A DNA stretch of 45,000 nucleotides, from assembly GCA_905221605.1 (NCBI GenBank), contig CAJNDS010000014.1:172501-217500 (forward strand), written 5' to 3'. Source of the DNA: Symbiodinium natans. Taxonomy: Eukaryota > Sar > Dinophyceae > Suessiales > Symbiodiniaceae. Both the position numbers and the translations under genes were made by a program. Positions 1-10,002 of the stretch are shown piece by piece; the first letter of the stretch is position 1; each line of letters starts with the position of its first letter. The notes under the pieces were generated by a model. It did not search any database. It saw nothing but the letters and a program-made list of their open reading frames with translations, and had not been told where the DNA came from.

Positions 1-627
1 GTTTAGGGTTTAAGGACGCAAGAGCATGACAATGGCAATAACCAGAAAAGTAGCAATAACCATGAGGACGAACAACAGAAATGCCAGTCATGGAAATGCG
101 AATGCTAAAATAGACACATCAACACTTTGCCGCACTTACTAGGAAGCCCGATAAACTCAAAAAAACTAAATATCTAAAGTTACAGTAAAGCAACACAAAG
201 AACACAACAAACTTACTTGAAATGTATATGGTTCGAGTCTAGGTTCACCCTGGTGGGTGGGAAACCTAAACCCTCAACCTTGCACCCTAAACCCGAAACC
301 CCAAACCATCTCGTTTTGTGAAGTTTGCGTTTGGGCTCAAGCGTGCAAAGGTGCAGGGATTTAGGGCTCTTCGGATTTAGGTTAGTCTAGGGCTTAAAAC
401 CCTAAACCCTAAGCCCGAAGCTCTAAGCCCCAAACCCTAAACCCTAAACCCTCAGGGGGCTTGCGAAACAGTTTTAGCGTTTAGGGTCGTTCGAGTTTAG
501 GACACCCTCAGCCGTTGACAACTGATTGTTGGGAGACTTCGGAGCCCGGGAAGCATTGAAAGTCAGTCTAGGGTTTAGGATTTCCGGTTTTGGCTTTGGG
601 GGTCATGTGCGTATGGGTTTGCTTTCG
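1..627. other. Spacer of the telomere-repeat mosaic
   Basis: No convincing gene. The stretch holds degenerate telomere-like tracts at 1-13 (TTTAGGG), 268-300 and 397-452 (CCCTAAA), separated by unique sequence. One dispersed repeat lies at 147-200 and is listed separately. Confidence 0.6.
147..200 (+). repeat. Dispersed repeat, copy 1 (partner at 36834-36890)
   Basis: The segment around the shared words 'atctaaagtta' and 'gtaaag-accacaaag' recurs, diverged, near 36834-36890 in the same orientation. The two copies sit 36 kb apart, both between telomere-like arrays. It is probably a remnant of a duplicated subtelomere-type block or an old mobile element; the family is not recognised. Confidence 0.6.
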
Positions 628-747
628 GGTTTAGGGTTTAGGGTTTAGGGTTTAGGGTTTAGGTTTAGGGTTTAGGGTTTAGGGTTTAGGGTTTAGGGTT
701 TAGGGTTTAGGGTTTAGGGTTTAGGGTTTAGGGTTTAGGGTTTAGGG
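628..747 (+). repeat. Interstitial telomere-like array (TTTAGGG)n
   Basis: About 17 near-perfect TTTAGGG units on the + strand, with one 6-bp slip (TTTAGG) near 660. It starts after a TTTCGGG variant and ends abruptly in unique sequence. Confidence 0.95.
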
Positions 748-2417
748 CTACCGGCCCGAAAGTCTAAGCCCTAAACCTGAAGCTATCGAGGCCAGTTCTG
801 TTCAATTGGGCTTTCACCTCGGGGGTTGGAGCTGCTCAAAAGGACGCACACCAAAAAAGAAGAAGCTCTAAACCCTACCTAAATAAACCCAAGTCCTACT
901 CCTGAAGCCCTAACCCCTAAGTCTGTCAAAAGCCTCTGCTCGGAGGTTCAGGGTACTAACCTACTTGTTCTAACTCAAGTAAAACTGTACTGGTAAGCCC
1001 CCTAAGTCCTCTAAGTACGTCAACAGTAGACCTATGCTTGCGGTTATACCATGTTAACATCCAAGTGGTTCGTAACCCTAAACCCTAAACCCTAAACCCT
1101 AAAGCCTAAACCCTAAACTCTAAACCCTAAACGCCATCACCCTCCCCACTCACGACCTGCCCCGGCGCCTGGCGATTGACCATCCTCCGCAGACCCCGAT
1201 GCAAGAGCCAGGGTTTTGGGTGTGTAGAGTTTGGGGCCTAGGGTTTTGAGGTTTAAGGTTTAGGGCTTATGGTGTTTAGGGTCTAGGGTTTAGGGCCTTC
1301 TTGAAACACCTCTTTACGACTTTCACGGGTTGCCGTGACTTCAAGACGATGTCGGATGGGTGTGGATATGGTATAGGCTTTCAAAGGGTGTCGGTGTTAC
1401 CGGTTCCTCTTTTATAGAGTTCAAGGGGTATCGTTTCAGAGTTTTGTCATTTTTCGACCATGGTGTTCTCTCCTTCGGCCGTCAGATTTGGACGGATTTT
1501 GGGGTTCAGGTTAGCTGCCTGTAGCACCAGCCAAAGCACAGGCTTTGCAAACCTCTTTAGCGGGCAACCCGCTGGCTACAGTCGCCCGACCTGGCGACCA
1601 CAGCGCCGTCAAAACTTGGGCAAAAGGCCTTCGTTTCATCGTTTACCTGCTTTAAGATTCAGCAATTGCGCGAGAACCCTGTAAGCGTGGGTGCGGTTAT
1701 CTAAGCTTTTGAACGGGGCTCAGCCTTTCAAGTCAAGCTCATCGCAACACTCCTCAACAAAATGATGCCCCTAAACTTAGACACACCAAACCCGTAAACC
1801 GCCCCAATCTGCAACGACAGCGCGTTCCTGGGAAGATCGCTCGGTCTTTCCTCAGCTGCTGGCTGCTCCTGCGCGAGCTATGCTTGCAGCGGGCTGTGGG
1901 TTTAGTGTTTAGGGTTTAGGGTAAAGGGGTTTAGGGTTTAGGCCCTAAAATCCTTAACCGCCTGAACGGCATTGAGACTGATTCACACGACATACACCTG
2001 CAATCTTCTGGCCATGTATGTCCTGAGCACATCTCAAATGTGCCGAAAACCCAGAGATGCCTCAAAGCAGCCATGGTCAGCTGGCTGACTCCATGACAAT
2101 CGTCAAAGAAGTCGCCAGAGCCTGGTGCTGTCCAGTTGTCGTGTTTCGGCCGGCATGGCCCCAAATCGTGGCCGCTCTCACCAGTAGCTCAGACACATGT
2201 GCCTGGCCAAGGACAAACCGGCGAGCTTCAACCATCAACCAAAATCGCGCAAGAAATCAAAGTTAGATCTTAGTGCGGTTTATCCCAAAGCCACCGAGTG
2301 CTCGTCAGCACACGCCTTGCCCCAAAAGAAGGGAACCCTGTAAAGAAGGAAGGAACCTAAGGTTGAGAGACACAGATGACCCATCCTGGCGCTCTTGTAG
2401 ACCCTAACCCCCGCTGG
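748..2417. other. Spacer with minor telomere-like tracts
   Basis: Mostly unique sequence. A CCCTAAA array lies at 1076-1132 (listed separately). Weak TTTAGGG tracts occur at about 1256-1292 and 1909-1943. Open frames of 60-77 codons at 1460-1684 and 1931-2266 show no protein-like pattern and are probably chance. Confidence 0.6.
1076..1132 (-). repeat. Interstitial telomere-like array (CCCTAAA)n
   Basis: About eight units in the CCCTAAA orientation, with variants GCCTAAA and ACTCTAA near its right half. Opposite orientation to the 628-747 array. Confidence 0.9.
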
Positions 2418-2475
2418 GTTTAGGGTTTAGGGTTTAGGGTTTAGGGTTTAGGGTTTAGGGTTTAGGGTTTAGGGT
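2418..2475 (+). repeat. Interstitial telomere-like array (TTTAGGG)n
   Basis: About eight perfect TTTAGGG units following unique sequence; the array ends at the word 'gtgtttcgg'. Confidence 0.95.
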
Positions 2476-2913
2476 GTTTCGGGCCCTGAGGAACCTTCAG
2501 TCATTAATGCCCTGAAGCCTTTCTTGAAGACCCTGACAGCCCTGACAGAGCCTTGTGGGCCAGAAGCCCCCTGAACGCTGCACTTGCACATTGAACCCTA
2601 AAGGAGGGTTCACAATTCAAGCACAAGCCTGAGAACGAAATTTTTTGGTTGGGGTTTAGGGCTTGAGGTCTTGGTTTCAGGGTTAGGGCTTCGGGTTTCT
2701 GGGGCTTTCATTAGGGTAAAAACTCTAAGCCAACCCAAGAACCGTGAATAGTACCATGCTATAAGCCCTCCGCCACAAGCCCTCAGCCCTCTTTGCCCTA
2801 AACCTTAAACCTGACCTTCGGCTCACCGTCCGCCACTTCCGATCGAGCCCACGTCTGAGAACTTGGGAACTGCAGCACAAGTCATGGTGCTTCGCAGGTA
2901 AGATGATGGCTTC
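2476..2913. other. Spacer without visible gene
   Basis: Unique sequence with a few single telomere-like words. No open frame with coding character seen on either strand. Confidence 0.6.
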
Positions 2914-3008
2914 GGGTTTAGGGTTTAGGGTTTAGGGTTTAGGGTTTAGGGTTTAGGGTTTAGGGTTTAGGGTTTAGGGTTTAGGGTTTAGGGTTTAGGG
3001 CTTTAGGG
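2914..3008 (+). repeat. Interstitial telomere-like array (TTTAGGG)n
   Basis: About 13 nearly perfect units on the + strand, ending in a CTTTAGGG variant. Confidence 0.95.
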
Positions 3009-3613
3009 TTCAAGTTTCAGGGCTTGCGGATTTATGGCGATTACAAGGTTCAGGGTTTAGTTTGTGGGGGCTGGACTCCAGACACACCGACGGGCGTTCC
3101 GAACATTCCTCATACAGGATGAAAGTCCGGGAGGCAAACCTAGGGTTGAGAATTTGGGGTTTAGGGTTTTAGGGTTTAGGGGGTTTCGGGTATAGGGGTT
3201 TCGGGTTTCGTGTTGAGGATTGAGGGTTTAGCATGGAGGCCAGTGAGTTTGATCCAAGGTGTCCCTCACCACATTGTGTCCAGAAACCGCAGTCCTTTAT
3301 TGTGGGGTTCCTTCGTAAACCCTAAGCCCCAAAGCCCTGAACTCCCAACCCTTCAACCCTACTGTAGACTGTGAGCCCTGTCTCCAAAAGCGGCATCTGT
3401 GAGTCTAAAACCTCAGGTATTTGACTCTTTCGCCTTCCCTGTGAAGCTTGAGACCTCAGGCGCAAGCTTCGAGATGGAGATTTCAAAAGGAAATCGGAGA
3501 CCCCTTGCCCGAACTTCTTCAGGAAACCGCCGAACAGTTTTCCAAGGAATTCCACTAGCTGCCTGGATTTCGGTTTAGGGGTTGCCCGAAAGAGTATTTA
3601 GGGTCTCGGGGTG
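3009..3613. other. Spacer without convincing gene
   Basis: Contains degenerate TTTAGGG around 3157-3200. A 77-codon minus frame at 3322-3555 is present, but it is short, has no neighbours and overlaps telomere-like words, so I do not call it a gene. Confidence 0.55.
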
Positions 3614-3709
3614 AGGGTTTAGGGTTTAGGGTTTAGGGTTTAGGGTTTAGGGTTTAGGGTTTAGGGTTTAGGGTTTAGGGTTTAGGGTTTAGGGTTTAGG
3701 GTTTAGGGG
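3614..3709 (+). repeat. Interstitial telomere-like array (TTTAGGG)n
   Basis: About 13 perfect TTTAGGG units. Confidence 0.95.
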
Positions 3710-3853
3710 CAACCCCAAACACATCACAGCAGAGCTGCTCCTGCAGCCCAAAGCCCCCTACCCTGAAACCAAAAGGCCAAAGAGCACCTAGGGCTTGGGC
3801 AAACCCTAAACCGTGCGAACCCTCCGGGCCCCAGAACCCCCAAACCCTGAATC

Positions 3854-3982
3854 ACCCTAAACCCTAAACCCTAAGCCCTAAACCCTAAACCACGAGTTTC
3901 AGCCTTGTTGTCGACCACGGTGGCCATAGGGATGTCTGACCTGGTCCAAGGCCGTTTAGGGTTTAGGGTTTAGGGTTTAGGG
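3854..3982. repeat. Opposed pair of short telomere-like arrays
   Basis: CCCTAAA units at 3854-3891 are followed, after about 60 bp of unique sequence, by TTTAGGG units at 3954-3982. Orientation switches within 130 bp. Confidence 0.9.
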
Positions 3983-4456
3983 GCTAAACGCTGAAACCCT
4001 GGGCCAAGAACCCAAGCATCCGAAACCCTAAGCCGTGAGGCGCGAGGTGTTTCAGTTGTACGTAGCCCCTCACTCTCCATCCATGACAAGCCCTATACCG
4101 TTTACACTTTTACAGACTCTACGGTAACATACTTCGGCACACATGCCACATGACCCAGGCATCAGACCCTGACAGCCGTTCAGGCCCCTCCACCCCCAAC
4201 TAAAACCTCACTTCGCTGGAAATAGTGTGCTAAACTGTATCCGGAAACGTAAGCCCCGAAGAAGAGCAGAATCAACACATATGGAGAGGGACGTCACATA
4301 TAGTGGCCCCTGCAACAAGCCCTAAACTGTGCTAATTTGGGAGGACCATCCTCGTAAGCTTGGTAGCCCAATCACCCTACTATAGTAAGAGTACCCTTTT
4401 TGTGGGGTGGGTTACTTGATAAGGGAACCTTGAACCAACAAAAGGGAAAAAGGATA
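3983..4456. other. Spacer without visible gene
   Basis: Unique sequence with no coding frame seen. Its last 70-100 bp (4360-4429) is a dispersed repeat shared with 10701-10769. Confidence 0.6.
4360..4429 (+). repeat. Array-flanking dispersed repeat, copy 1
   Basis: About 70 bp beginning 'ttggtagccca' and ending 'aagggaacc' matches 10701-10769 with scattered substitutions. Both copies lie just left of a CCCTAAA array (4457 and 10779), so the unit and the array were probably duplicated together or the array inserted at the same site. Confidence 0.75.
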
Positions 4457-4490
4457 CCCTAAACCCTAAACCCTAAACCCTAAACCCTAA
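4457..4490 (-). repeat. Short telomere-like array (CCCTAAA)n
   Basis: Five units ending in CCCTAAAA, about 110 bp before a long array of opposite orientation. Confidence 0.9.
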
Positions 4491-4601
4491 AACCTACTGG
4501 GCTTGGGAGTGCTACGTTCGGCGCCTTGGCGGGACCGGCGGCGACATTGAGGCGGAGGCGCCGCTGCCTCGAGGGTTTAGGGTGCTTCGGCCCCTGGGTT
4601 G

Positions 4602-4771
4602 GGTTTAGGGTTTAGGGTTTAGGGTTTAGGGTTTAGGGTTTAGGGTTTAGGGTTTAGGGTTTAGGGTTTAGGGTTTAGGGTTTAGGGTTTAGGTTTTAGG
4701 GTTTAGGGTTTAGGGTTTAGGGTTTAGGGTTTAGGGTTTAGGGTTTAGGGTTTAGGGTTTAGGGTTTAGGG
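4602..4771 (+). repeat. Longest interstitial telomere-like array (TTTAGGG)n
   Basis: About 24 units on the + strand with one slip (TTTTAGGG) near 4692. It is the longest pure block in the window. Confidence 0.95.
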
Positions 4772-5068
4772 CAAAGCCTACAAAGAACCTTGTTCATACC
4801 CCTGCTTAGGGGATTAGGGTGTGAGGGGTTGACGGGTTTTCGGCTCTATGGAAAGCAAAAGCAGCCAAAATTTAAGGTTTAATTTAGGGTTTGGGGGGGA
4901 ATCGGGCTTTAGGGCGTGCAGGTTCTAGGTCCTTTGTGTGCTTAGGGTGCTTATGTCGTAAAGGTCAAGGGATTGGCCTTCTGCTTCAGCTGTGCGCGAA
5001 CATGATCTTCTCGCCAGCTCGGGGGCCTTGTTCAAAACCTCTTCTGCCGTATTCTGCAAGGGCCCTAC
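4772..5068. other. Spacer without visible gene
   Basis: A 63-codon plus frame (4891-5082) runs into the next telomere-like array and shows no coding character. Confidence 0.5.
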
Positions 5069-5100
5069 ACTCTAAACCCTAAACCCTAAACCCTAAACCC
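5069..5100 (-). repeat. Short telomere-like array (CCCTAAA)n
   Basis: Four CCCTAAA units followed by AT-rich unique sequence. Confidence 0.9.
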
Positions 5101-5330
5101 CGAATAAATATTGCTAGTGTTACCTTATGGTCCCTTTTATCAACATGCTAGAATCATCCCCAAAACCCTCTTCTAATTATTCAGGCCCCTAGAACAGGGG
5201 CTTCGTAGGTACAGGATGCTTAATTTGGGTCTGATGTATCTGGACACCATGGATTCCTGCGGATCGACTCCATAGATGTTGGCATTGCTGAAGTATATAC
5301 ATATATATATGGTTCAGCGTCGAGCGTCCT

Positions 5331-5370
5331 GGGCCCCCCCCCCCCCCCCCATGGTATCCCCCCCCCCCCA
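5331..5370. repeat. Poly-C tracts
   Basis: Two C-runs of roughly 17 and 11 bases are separated by 'atggtatc'. Run lengths are prone to assembly error. Confidence 0.9.
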
Positions 5371-5385
5371 AGTCTACTCTACGGT

Positions 5386-5527
5386 CCCTAAACCCTAAAC
5401 CCTAAACCCTAAACCCTAAACCCTAAACCCTAAACCCTAAACCCTAAACCCTAAACCCTAAACCTTAAGTCTTAAACCTTAAACCCTAAACCCTAAAACC
5501 CTGAACCCTAAACCCTAACCCTAAAAC
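5386..5527 (-). repeat. Interstitial telomere-like array, degenerate right end
   Basis: Perfect CCCTAAA units to about 5464, then variants (CCTTAAG, CTTAAAC, CCCTAAAA, CCCTGAA). It ends in the junction sequence 'ccaacccccaaccacaccac' that is repeated 165 bp further on. Confidence 0.9.
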
Positions 5528-5587
5528 CAACCCCCAACCACACCACAGGGGGGGGGTATCATCTTAGTACCCCATCCGCGGGGAAAA

Positions 5588-5695
5588 CCCTAAACCCTAA
5601 ACCCTAAACCCTAAACCCTAAACCCTAAACCCTAAAACCCTAAAACCCTAAAACCCTAAAAACCCTAAACCCTAAAACCCTAAAACCCTAAAACC
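5588..5695 (-). repeat. Interstitial telomere-like array with CCCTAAAA octamers
   Basis: The left half is CCCTAAA heptamers and the right half is mostly CCCTAAAA octamers. It ends in the same junction sequence as the previous array and then runs into the G-tract. Confidence 0.9.
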
Positions 5696-5714
5696 AACCC
5701 CCAACCACACCACA

Positions 5715-5716
<2 letters not shown>

Positions 5717-5755
<39 letters not shown>

Positions 5756-5872
5756 AGGGGGGGGGGGGGGTAGGGGGGGGGGGGTAGGGGGGGGGGGGGG
5801 GGGTAGGGGGGGGGGGGTAGGGGGGGGGGGGGGGGGGGGGGGGGGGTAGGGGGGGGGGGGGGTAGGGGGGGG
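5717..5872 (+). repeat. 156-bp G-tract with periodic TA
   Basis: Almost pure guanine interrupted by about seven 'ta' dinucleotides, so it reads as runs of G8 or longer joined by TA. It looks like a telomere-type tract whose units have collapsed to TAG(n). Strong quadruplex potential on this strand. The long proline-rich frames on the opposite strand are a by-product of the G runs. Confidence 0.9.
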
Positions 5873-5888
5873 CGAACCAAAAAAAAGA

Positions 5889-5996
5889 TGTATATATGTA
5901 TATATGTATATATGTATATATGTATATATGTATATATGTATATATGTATATATGTATATATGTATATATATGTACATATGTATATATGTATATATG

Positions 5997-6027
<31 letters not shown>

Positions 6028-6185
6028 TGTATGTATATAGATATACATATACAATGGTTGAAGTGTGTGTGTGTATATATATATATATGTAAATAATAAA
6101 ATTTAATATATATATATATATATATACACATATTATGTGCTCATATATATATATATAGATATATATATACATATATATATATACA
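5889..6185. repeat. (GTATATAT)n microsatellite and TA-rich tail
   Basis: From about 5889 to 6010 an 8-bp unit GTATATAT repeats about 15 times. It grades into (TA)n and (GT)n runs to 6185. The same 8-bp unit recurs at 37380-37580. Confidence 0.9.
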
Positions 6186-6700
6186 ATGGCAAAGCGAATA
6201 TCCTGCTTCAAGGGTTGTGAGTCGATGGCACAAATCAAGAAGCGCGCTGCGCGTCATGCAAGGTGTAAAATTAGTCGGAAGTCTCACCTTTGGACTCAAC
6301 TAAATGACAAAGCCCCGCCTGAGAGTATACTGTGAGGACCAACAACTCAAAAACAACATGTGGGGGGCCGTGGCCAAATCACGAACAGATAAATCAGAGC
6401 CAGCTGCCACAAGTTTGGGCCTTAGGGTCTGCGAATCAAGTGAGACTTAGCTTACTCGCGAAATTGCGAACGAACCTGGTGGTCAGCATGCGTCCAAACC
6501 TTTCCCAGGTAGTGCAGAATGAAGGGGCTCCAGTCACCAGTTCCAGTCGAAGGTTGTCAGCTGATGCAAAATGTGGCCTCAAAGTTGTCCGTGCGATCAC
6601 TAGCTTGTAGGATACAAGATGGTGGTACATGACCATATCCACCAAGAGGTGACCTCGAAGTAGAGGATGCTGTATTCCGACAAGTGCCGGGAGCCACAAA
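6186..6700. other. Unique spacer, no confident gene
   Basis: Two overlapping frames (92 codons at 6332-6610 on plus, 87 codons at 6436-6699 on minus) are open. Neither has recognisable motifs, splice context or neighbours, and I cannot choose between them. Confidence 0.5.
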
Positions 6701-6775
6701 CCCTAAACCCTAAACCCTAAACCCTAAACCCTGAACCCTGAACCCTAAACCCTAAACCCTAAACCCTAAACCCTG
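6701..6775 (-). repeat. Interstitial telomere-like array (CCCTAAA)n
   Basis: About ten units with two CCCTGAA variants near the middle. Confidence 0.9.
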
Positions 6776-6847
6776 ACATGGGGGCGCTGTGGGGGGGGTT
6801 CAGCGTCCAGCCTGGTGGCGCCCTAAAGGTCCGGAGCTGCTCCACTT

Positions 6848-6955
6848 CTAAACCCTAAACCCTAAACCCTAAACCCTAAACCCCAAACCCCAAACCCCAA
6901 ACCCTAAACCCTAAACCCTAAACCCTAAACCCTAAACCCTAAACCCTAAACCCTG
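6848..6955 (-). repeat. Interstitial telomere-like array with CCCCAAA block
   Basis: About 15 units; three consecutive CCCCAAA variants sit among perfect CCCTAAA units, indicating local unit homogenisation. Confidence 0.9.
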
Positions 6956-7005
6956 GCCTCCGTGGCCTCCATGGTCTCCGTGGCCTCCGTGGCTCCGGAG
7001 GCAAC
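6956..7005 (+). repeat. 9-bp minisatellite (GGCCTCCGT)n
   Basis: Five imperfect copies of GGCCTCCGT directly abut the end of a telomere-like array. Confidence 0.8.
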
Positions 7006-7066
7006 GCATGGCCAAGGCGGCCGAGTCCCGCGCCAGGACTCGCGCCTCCTCTGGTCGTTTTGGGTT

Positions 7067-7137
7067 GAGGGTTTAGGGTTTAGGGTTTAGGGTTTAGGGT
7101 TGAGGGTTGAGGGTTTAGGGTTTAGTAGGGTTTAGGG
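7067..7137 (+). repeat. Interstitial telomere-like array, variant-rich
   Basis: TTTAGGG units mixed with TTGAGGG variants, on the + strand, opposite to the array 110 bp to the left. Confidence 0.85.
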
Positions 7138-7979
7138 ATTTGCCCCTGTATGGTCCCTAGCTGCCCTAAGGAGTGGGGAACCTGGCAATGAAAGGCTCCA
7201 GCCAAGCCCGTGCATATGCCGGGGGCCTTTCTCCGGGACCCAAGAAAGCTTCCAGAAAAGCCTCACGTTTCCAGGAGCCGAAACCCCCCCCCCCCCCCCC
7301 ATGACCTTTTAGCAAGTTTTATCATGAGTTTAGGCCTCTGCGGTTTGGCTAGCTCTTGCTTTGGCTTCCTGGGAGTCGTGTTCGGGCGGTCTTGGGGGGG
7401 GGTCATGTTTGCATACCGGCGTTCCATTTTGACCCTCCAGGATTGCAACCGTTCATGCCCACCAAAAGGAAAGCGTCCCTAACCGGTTAAAGTGCAGCGT
7501 AGGCGGGTGTAGGTCGATGAAGCCGCACGGCGCACATGTTCTCCGAGCCTGCTCGCATTGAGTGGATGAACATCGTGCTCTTGCCTAGGTCCGGGGGGTA
7601 GCCCCGCTCTCCGTCCGCCAAATGTCTGGGTTTGTCAGATGCGAAGCTGTCCTCCTCTTGGACGTCTGGGCTCCCATGCATGGTCTATCACTATTTGGCT
7701 ATTTGGCGTCTGCGCGGGCGAAAAAAACAAGCTATGTCTACTTTCTTCAAGGAAGGGCCAGTCTGGGTAGGCAATGGTCCTGCAAACCCGAATTCACTGC
7801 TTCCAGAAACCGACTTCGAAGATGCCTGGTGTGAAAGCCAATGCATGCACCATGCACCCAACGGAAGCAGACCTACGTGATGTCTCCATCTGCTAGGCGG
7901 ATGCGGAGCCCCGAAACGTCTATGAGCCGAAGCCCTACTTAACTGAAGAGATGTGTTTCCCCCCCCCCCCCCCCCTGCG
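7138..7979. other. Unique spacer, no confident gene
   Basis: Contains poly-C runs near 7286 and 7960. Several 60-90 codon frames overlap on both strands around 7210-7880, with no consistent coding frame, motif or splice structure. Confidence 0.5.
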
Positions 7980-8232
7980 CCCTAAACCCTAAGCCCTAAA
8001 CCCTAAACCCTAAACCCTACATCCTAAGGCGCTAGGAGGGCTAAGATGGATTGGGGTTTGGGGCTTAGAGTGTAGTGGAGCTCAGGGCTCGGGTTTAGGG
8101 TTTAGGGTTTAGGGTTTAGGGTTTAGGGTTTAGGGTTTAGGGTTTAGGGTTTAGGGTTTAGGGTTTAGGGTTTAGGGTTTAGGGTTTAGGGTTTAGGGTT
8201 TAGGGTTAGGTGTAGGGTGTAGGGTTTAGGGT
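7980..8232. repeat. Opposed telomere-like arrays
   Basis: CCCTAAA units at 7980-8019 and about 19-20 TTTAGGG units at 8092-8232, separated by about 70 bp. The right end of the second array carries TTAGGTG variants. Confidence 0.92.
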
Positions 8233-8810
8233 TGGTTTAGGGGGGACACCAGGATACAGCCTGCACTTTGGCAGTCAGCTGCTTCTGTAGCTGCAGCACC
8301 TGGCACAAACAGGGCTCTTCTCGCTTCGGGTCCCTGCCGGTCTTCGATTTTGGGGCCCTTAGAGCGGCACTCTTGGGAGTGGCACTCTTTGTATGGGGTT
8401 CCTAGGGCCACAGCTTCTGGTTTTCAGGAATTCCCTAGAAGACGACACTCTGAGATAAAGCACATCTCCTTGAGGAATGCATGGTTCATTGTCGGCCGTT
8501 ACCCTGATCGGTCGCGCACGCGTGTAGGGTTGCGGTTAAGGAACTTAAAGCAATTGACCGTAACAATCGTGGATATATCCCGGCTGGCTGACTCCAGTAG
8601 AATGGCAGGCCTTCACAGGAAGTTGGATTGCGAAGCAAATGCATACTGCATCCCGCAGCCCGAAATCTCTTTAACAAACCCCCGAGACCCCAAACATCCC
8701 AAGCCTCCCGCAGACCGAGGACACCACTGGAACAACAAACAAGCCTTCCCCCAAAGAAACCCAAATTATTTTTACTTGGAACATCCCCACCTTCTCTTAG
8801 TAGAGATACT

Positions 8811-8985
8811 CGGCACTCCAAGGACAGTCTGGGGCTGGGCACTCCGGGGACAATCTGGGGTTGGGCACTTCAGGGAGACTCTGGGGCTGCGGGGTGGGCA
8901 CTGGGGACTCTGGGGTTGAGACTCTGGGAGACTCTGGGGTTGGGCACTCCAGGGAGACTCTGCAGCTGGGCACTCCAGGGATGAG
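8811..8985 (+). repeat. About 30-bp minisatellite
   Basis: Five to six diverged copies of a unit containing 'gggcactccagggagactc' and 'tggggttgggcact'. Confidence 0.85.
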
Positions 8986-8995
8986 CGAGGAGTAG

Positions 8996-9056
8996 ACCGG
9001 GCGAGGGGAAGAGTTCCGGACGAGAAGAAGAGTTCCGGGCGAGGAGAAGAGTTGAG
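8996..9056 (+). repeat. About 20-bp minisatellite
   Basis: Three copies of a unit with the core 'gaagagttccgggcgag' follow the 30-bp minisatellite. Confidence 0.8.
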
Positions 9057-9242
9057 TGCAAAATCTAACAACCCCACACCAAGGGTGGGGAAAAACACTC
9101 AAAACCCTGAACCAGATCCCGAAACAAACGCACTCCGAAAGAAAACAGGCCCCAGGCGCATGGCTCGGCGCGGACTGCGGACGCCTATCTTTCCGCTGCG
9201 CTGGCTCTTGCAAGGCCAACGCCTGCGCACGAAAGGGTGTGC

Positions 9243-9309
9243 GGTTTAGGGTTTAGGGTTTAGGGTTTAGGGTTTAGGGTTTCGGGTTTCGGGTTTGGGG
9301 TTTAGGTTT
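9243..9309 (+). repeat. Interstitial telomere-like array with TTTCGGG variants
   Basis: Six perfect TTTAGGG units, then TTTCGGG, TTTCGGG, TTTGGGG and TTTAGG. Confidence 0.9.
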
Positions 9310-9772
9310 ATGGCATACACAACTGATGGCTTTGCTTCTGTTGAACCCAACCTCGAAAACCCGAAGTCAGCGAAGCCCTAAACCTTGAAGGCGCTGAACT
9401 CAGACACACCCTTGTCTTCCCCACGTCCGGTCTGTCTCTTTGTTTCTTCCTTTCCCTGTAGACCCTAAGAACCCTAAACTTTGAGCCTTGTGAGTCCTCT
9501 AAGCCCAGTAAACCCTACAGGGTTCAGGGTGTAGGCTTTACGGCTACTATAGGCCCTTTTGAAAACTTTTAGCACTCGTCGCCCTAAACCCCAACTTTCA
9601 AAACGACTGTGGCTGCAGACACCCCAAGCCCACTTCTTTCAGCATTCTTGTTCGCTCGCGTTCCATAGCTTCATTCGTCGTCTTGTTGCTATGATGATGT
9701 GTTGACTGCTAACTGCAGGTAGGGAGTCTGGGAGTCTGGCAGGAGTCAGAGGTTTGTTGAGAAGAACCAGTA
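9310..9772. other. Spacer without visible gene
   Basis: Unique sequence with isolated telomere-like words; no coding frame seen. Confidence 0.6.
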
Positions 9773-10002
9773 CCCTAAACCCTAAACCCTAAACCCTAAA
9801 CCCTAAACCCTACACCCTAAACCCCTAAACCCCTAAACCCTCACACCCGACTCGGAGAGGCCCTGCCTGCGTCGACGCATCCAAAAGAAACTCCATGTGT
9901 GACAAAACCATCCTGGGGATAATCCGAATGGAGTGGTAAACCCTAAAGCCTAAACCCTAAACCCTAAACCCTAAACCCTAAACCCTAAACCCTAAAACCT
10001 AA
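9773..10002 (-). repeat. Two CCCTAAA arrays
   Basis: Units at 9773-9841 (with CACCCTAAA and CCCCTAAA variants) and at 9941-10002, with about 100 bp of unique sequence between. Both have the same orientation. Confidence 0.9.

Larger units (their letters stand above)
8233..9242. other. Spacer with minisatellites, no confident gene
   Basis: Overlapping frames of 100-190 codons exist on both strands (8350-8919 plus, 8797-9219 minus). Much of their length is the two minisatellites at 8811-9056, and telomere-like arrays flank the region. The first half (8350-8800) reads most like unique protein-coding DNA on the plus strand, but has no recognisable motif. Confidence 0.45.

Noticed and set aside
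1-747. A true chromosome end
   Set aside because: Arrays are short, interrupted and in both orientations, and unique sequence extends to position 1.
5896-6096. Short plus-strand Tyr/Ile/Cys frames
   Set aside because: Translation of the 8-bp microsatellite.
5672-6238. Long minus-strand frames rich in Pro and Tyr/Ile across the G-tract and GTATATAT repeat
   Set aside because: All three frames are open because the DNA is low-complexity; no start context or unique sequence.
7210-7880. Several overlapping frames of 60-90 codons on both strands
   Set aside because: No motif, no splice structure, competing frames of equal quality, and location between telomere-type arrays.
8350-9219. Frames up to 189 codons on both strands
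   Set aside because: A large share of each is 20-30-bp minisatellite; the remainder has no recognisable domain.
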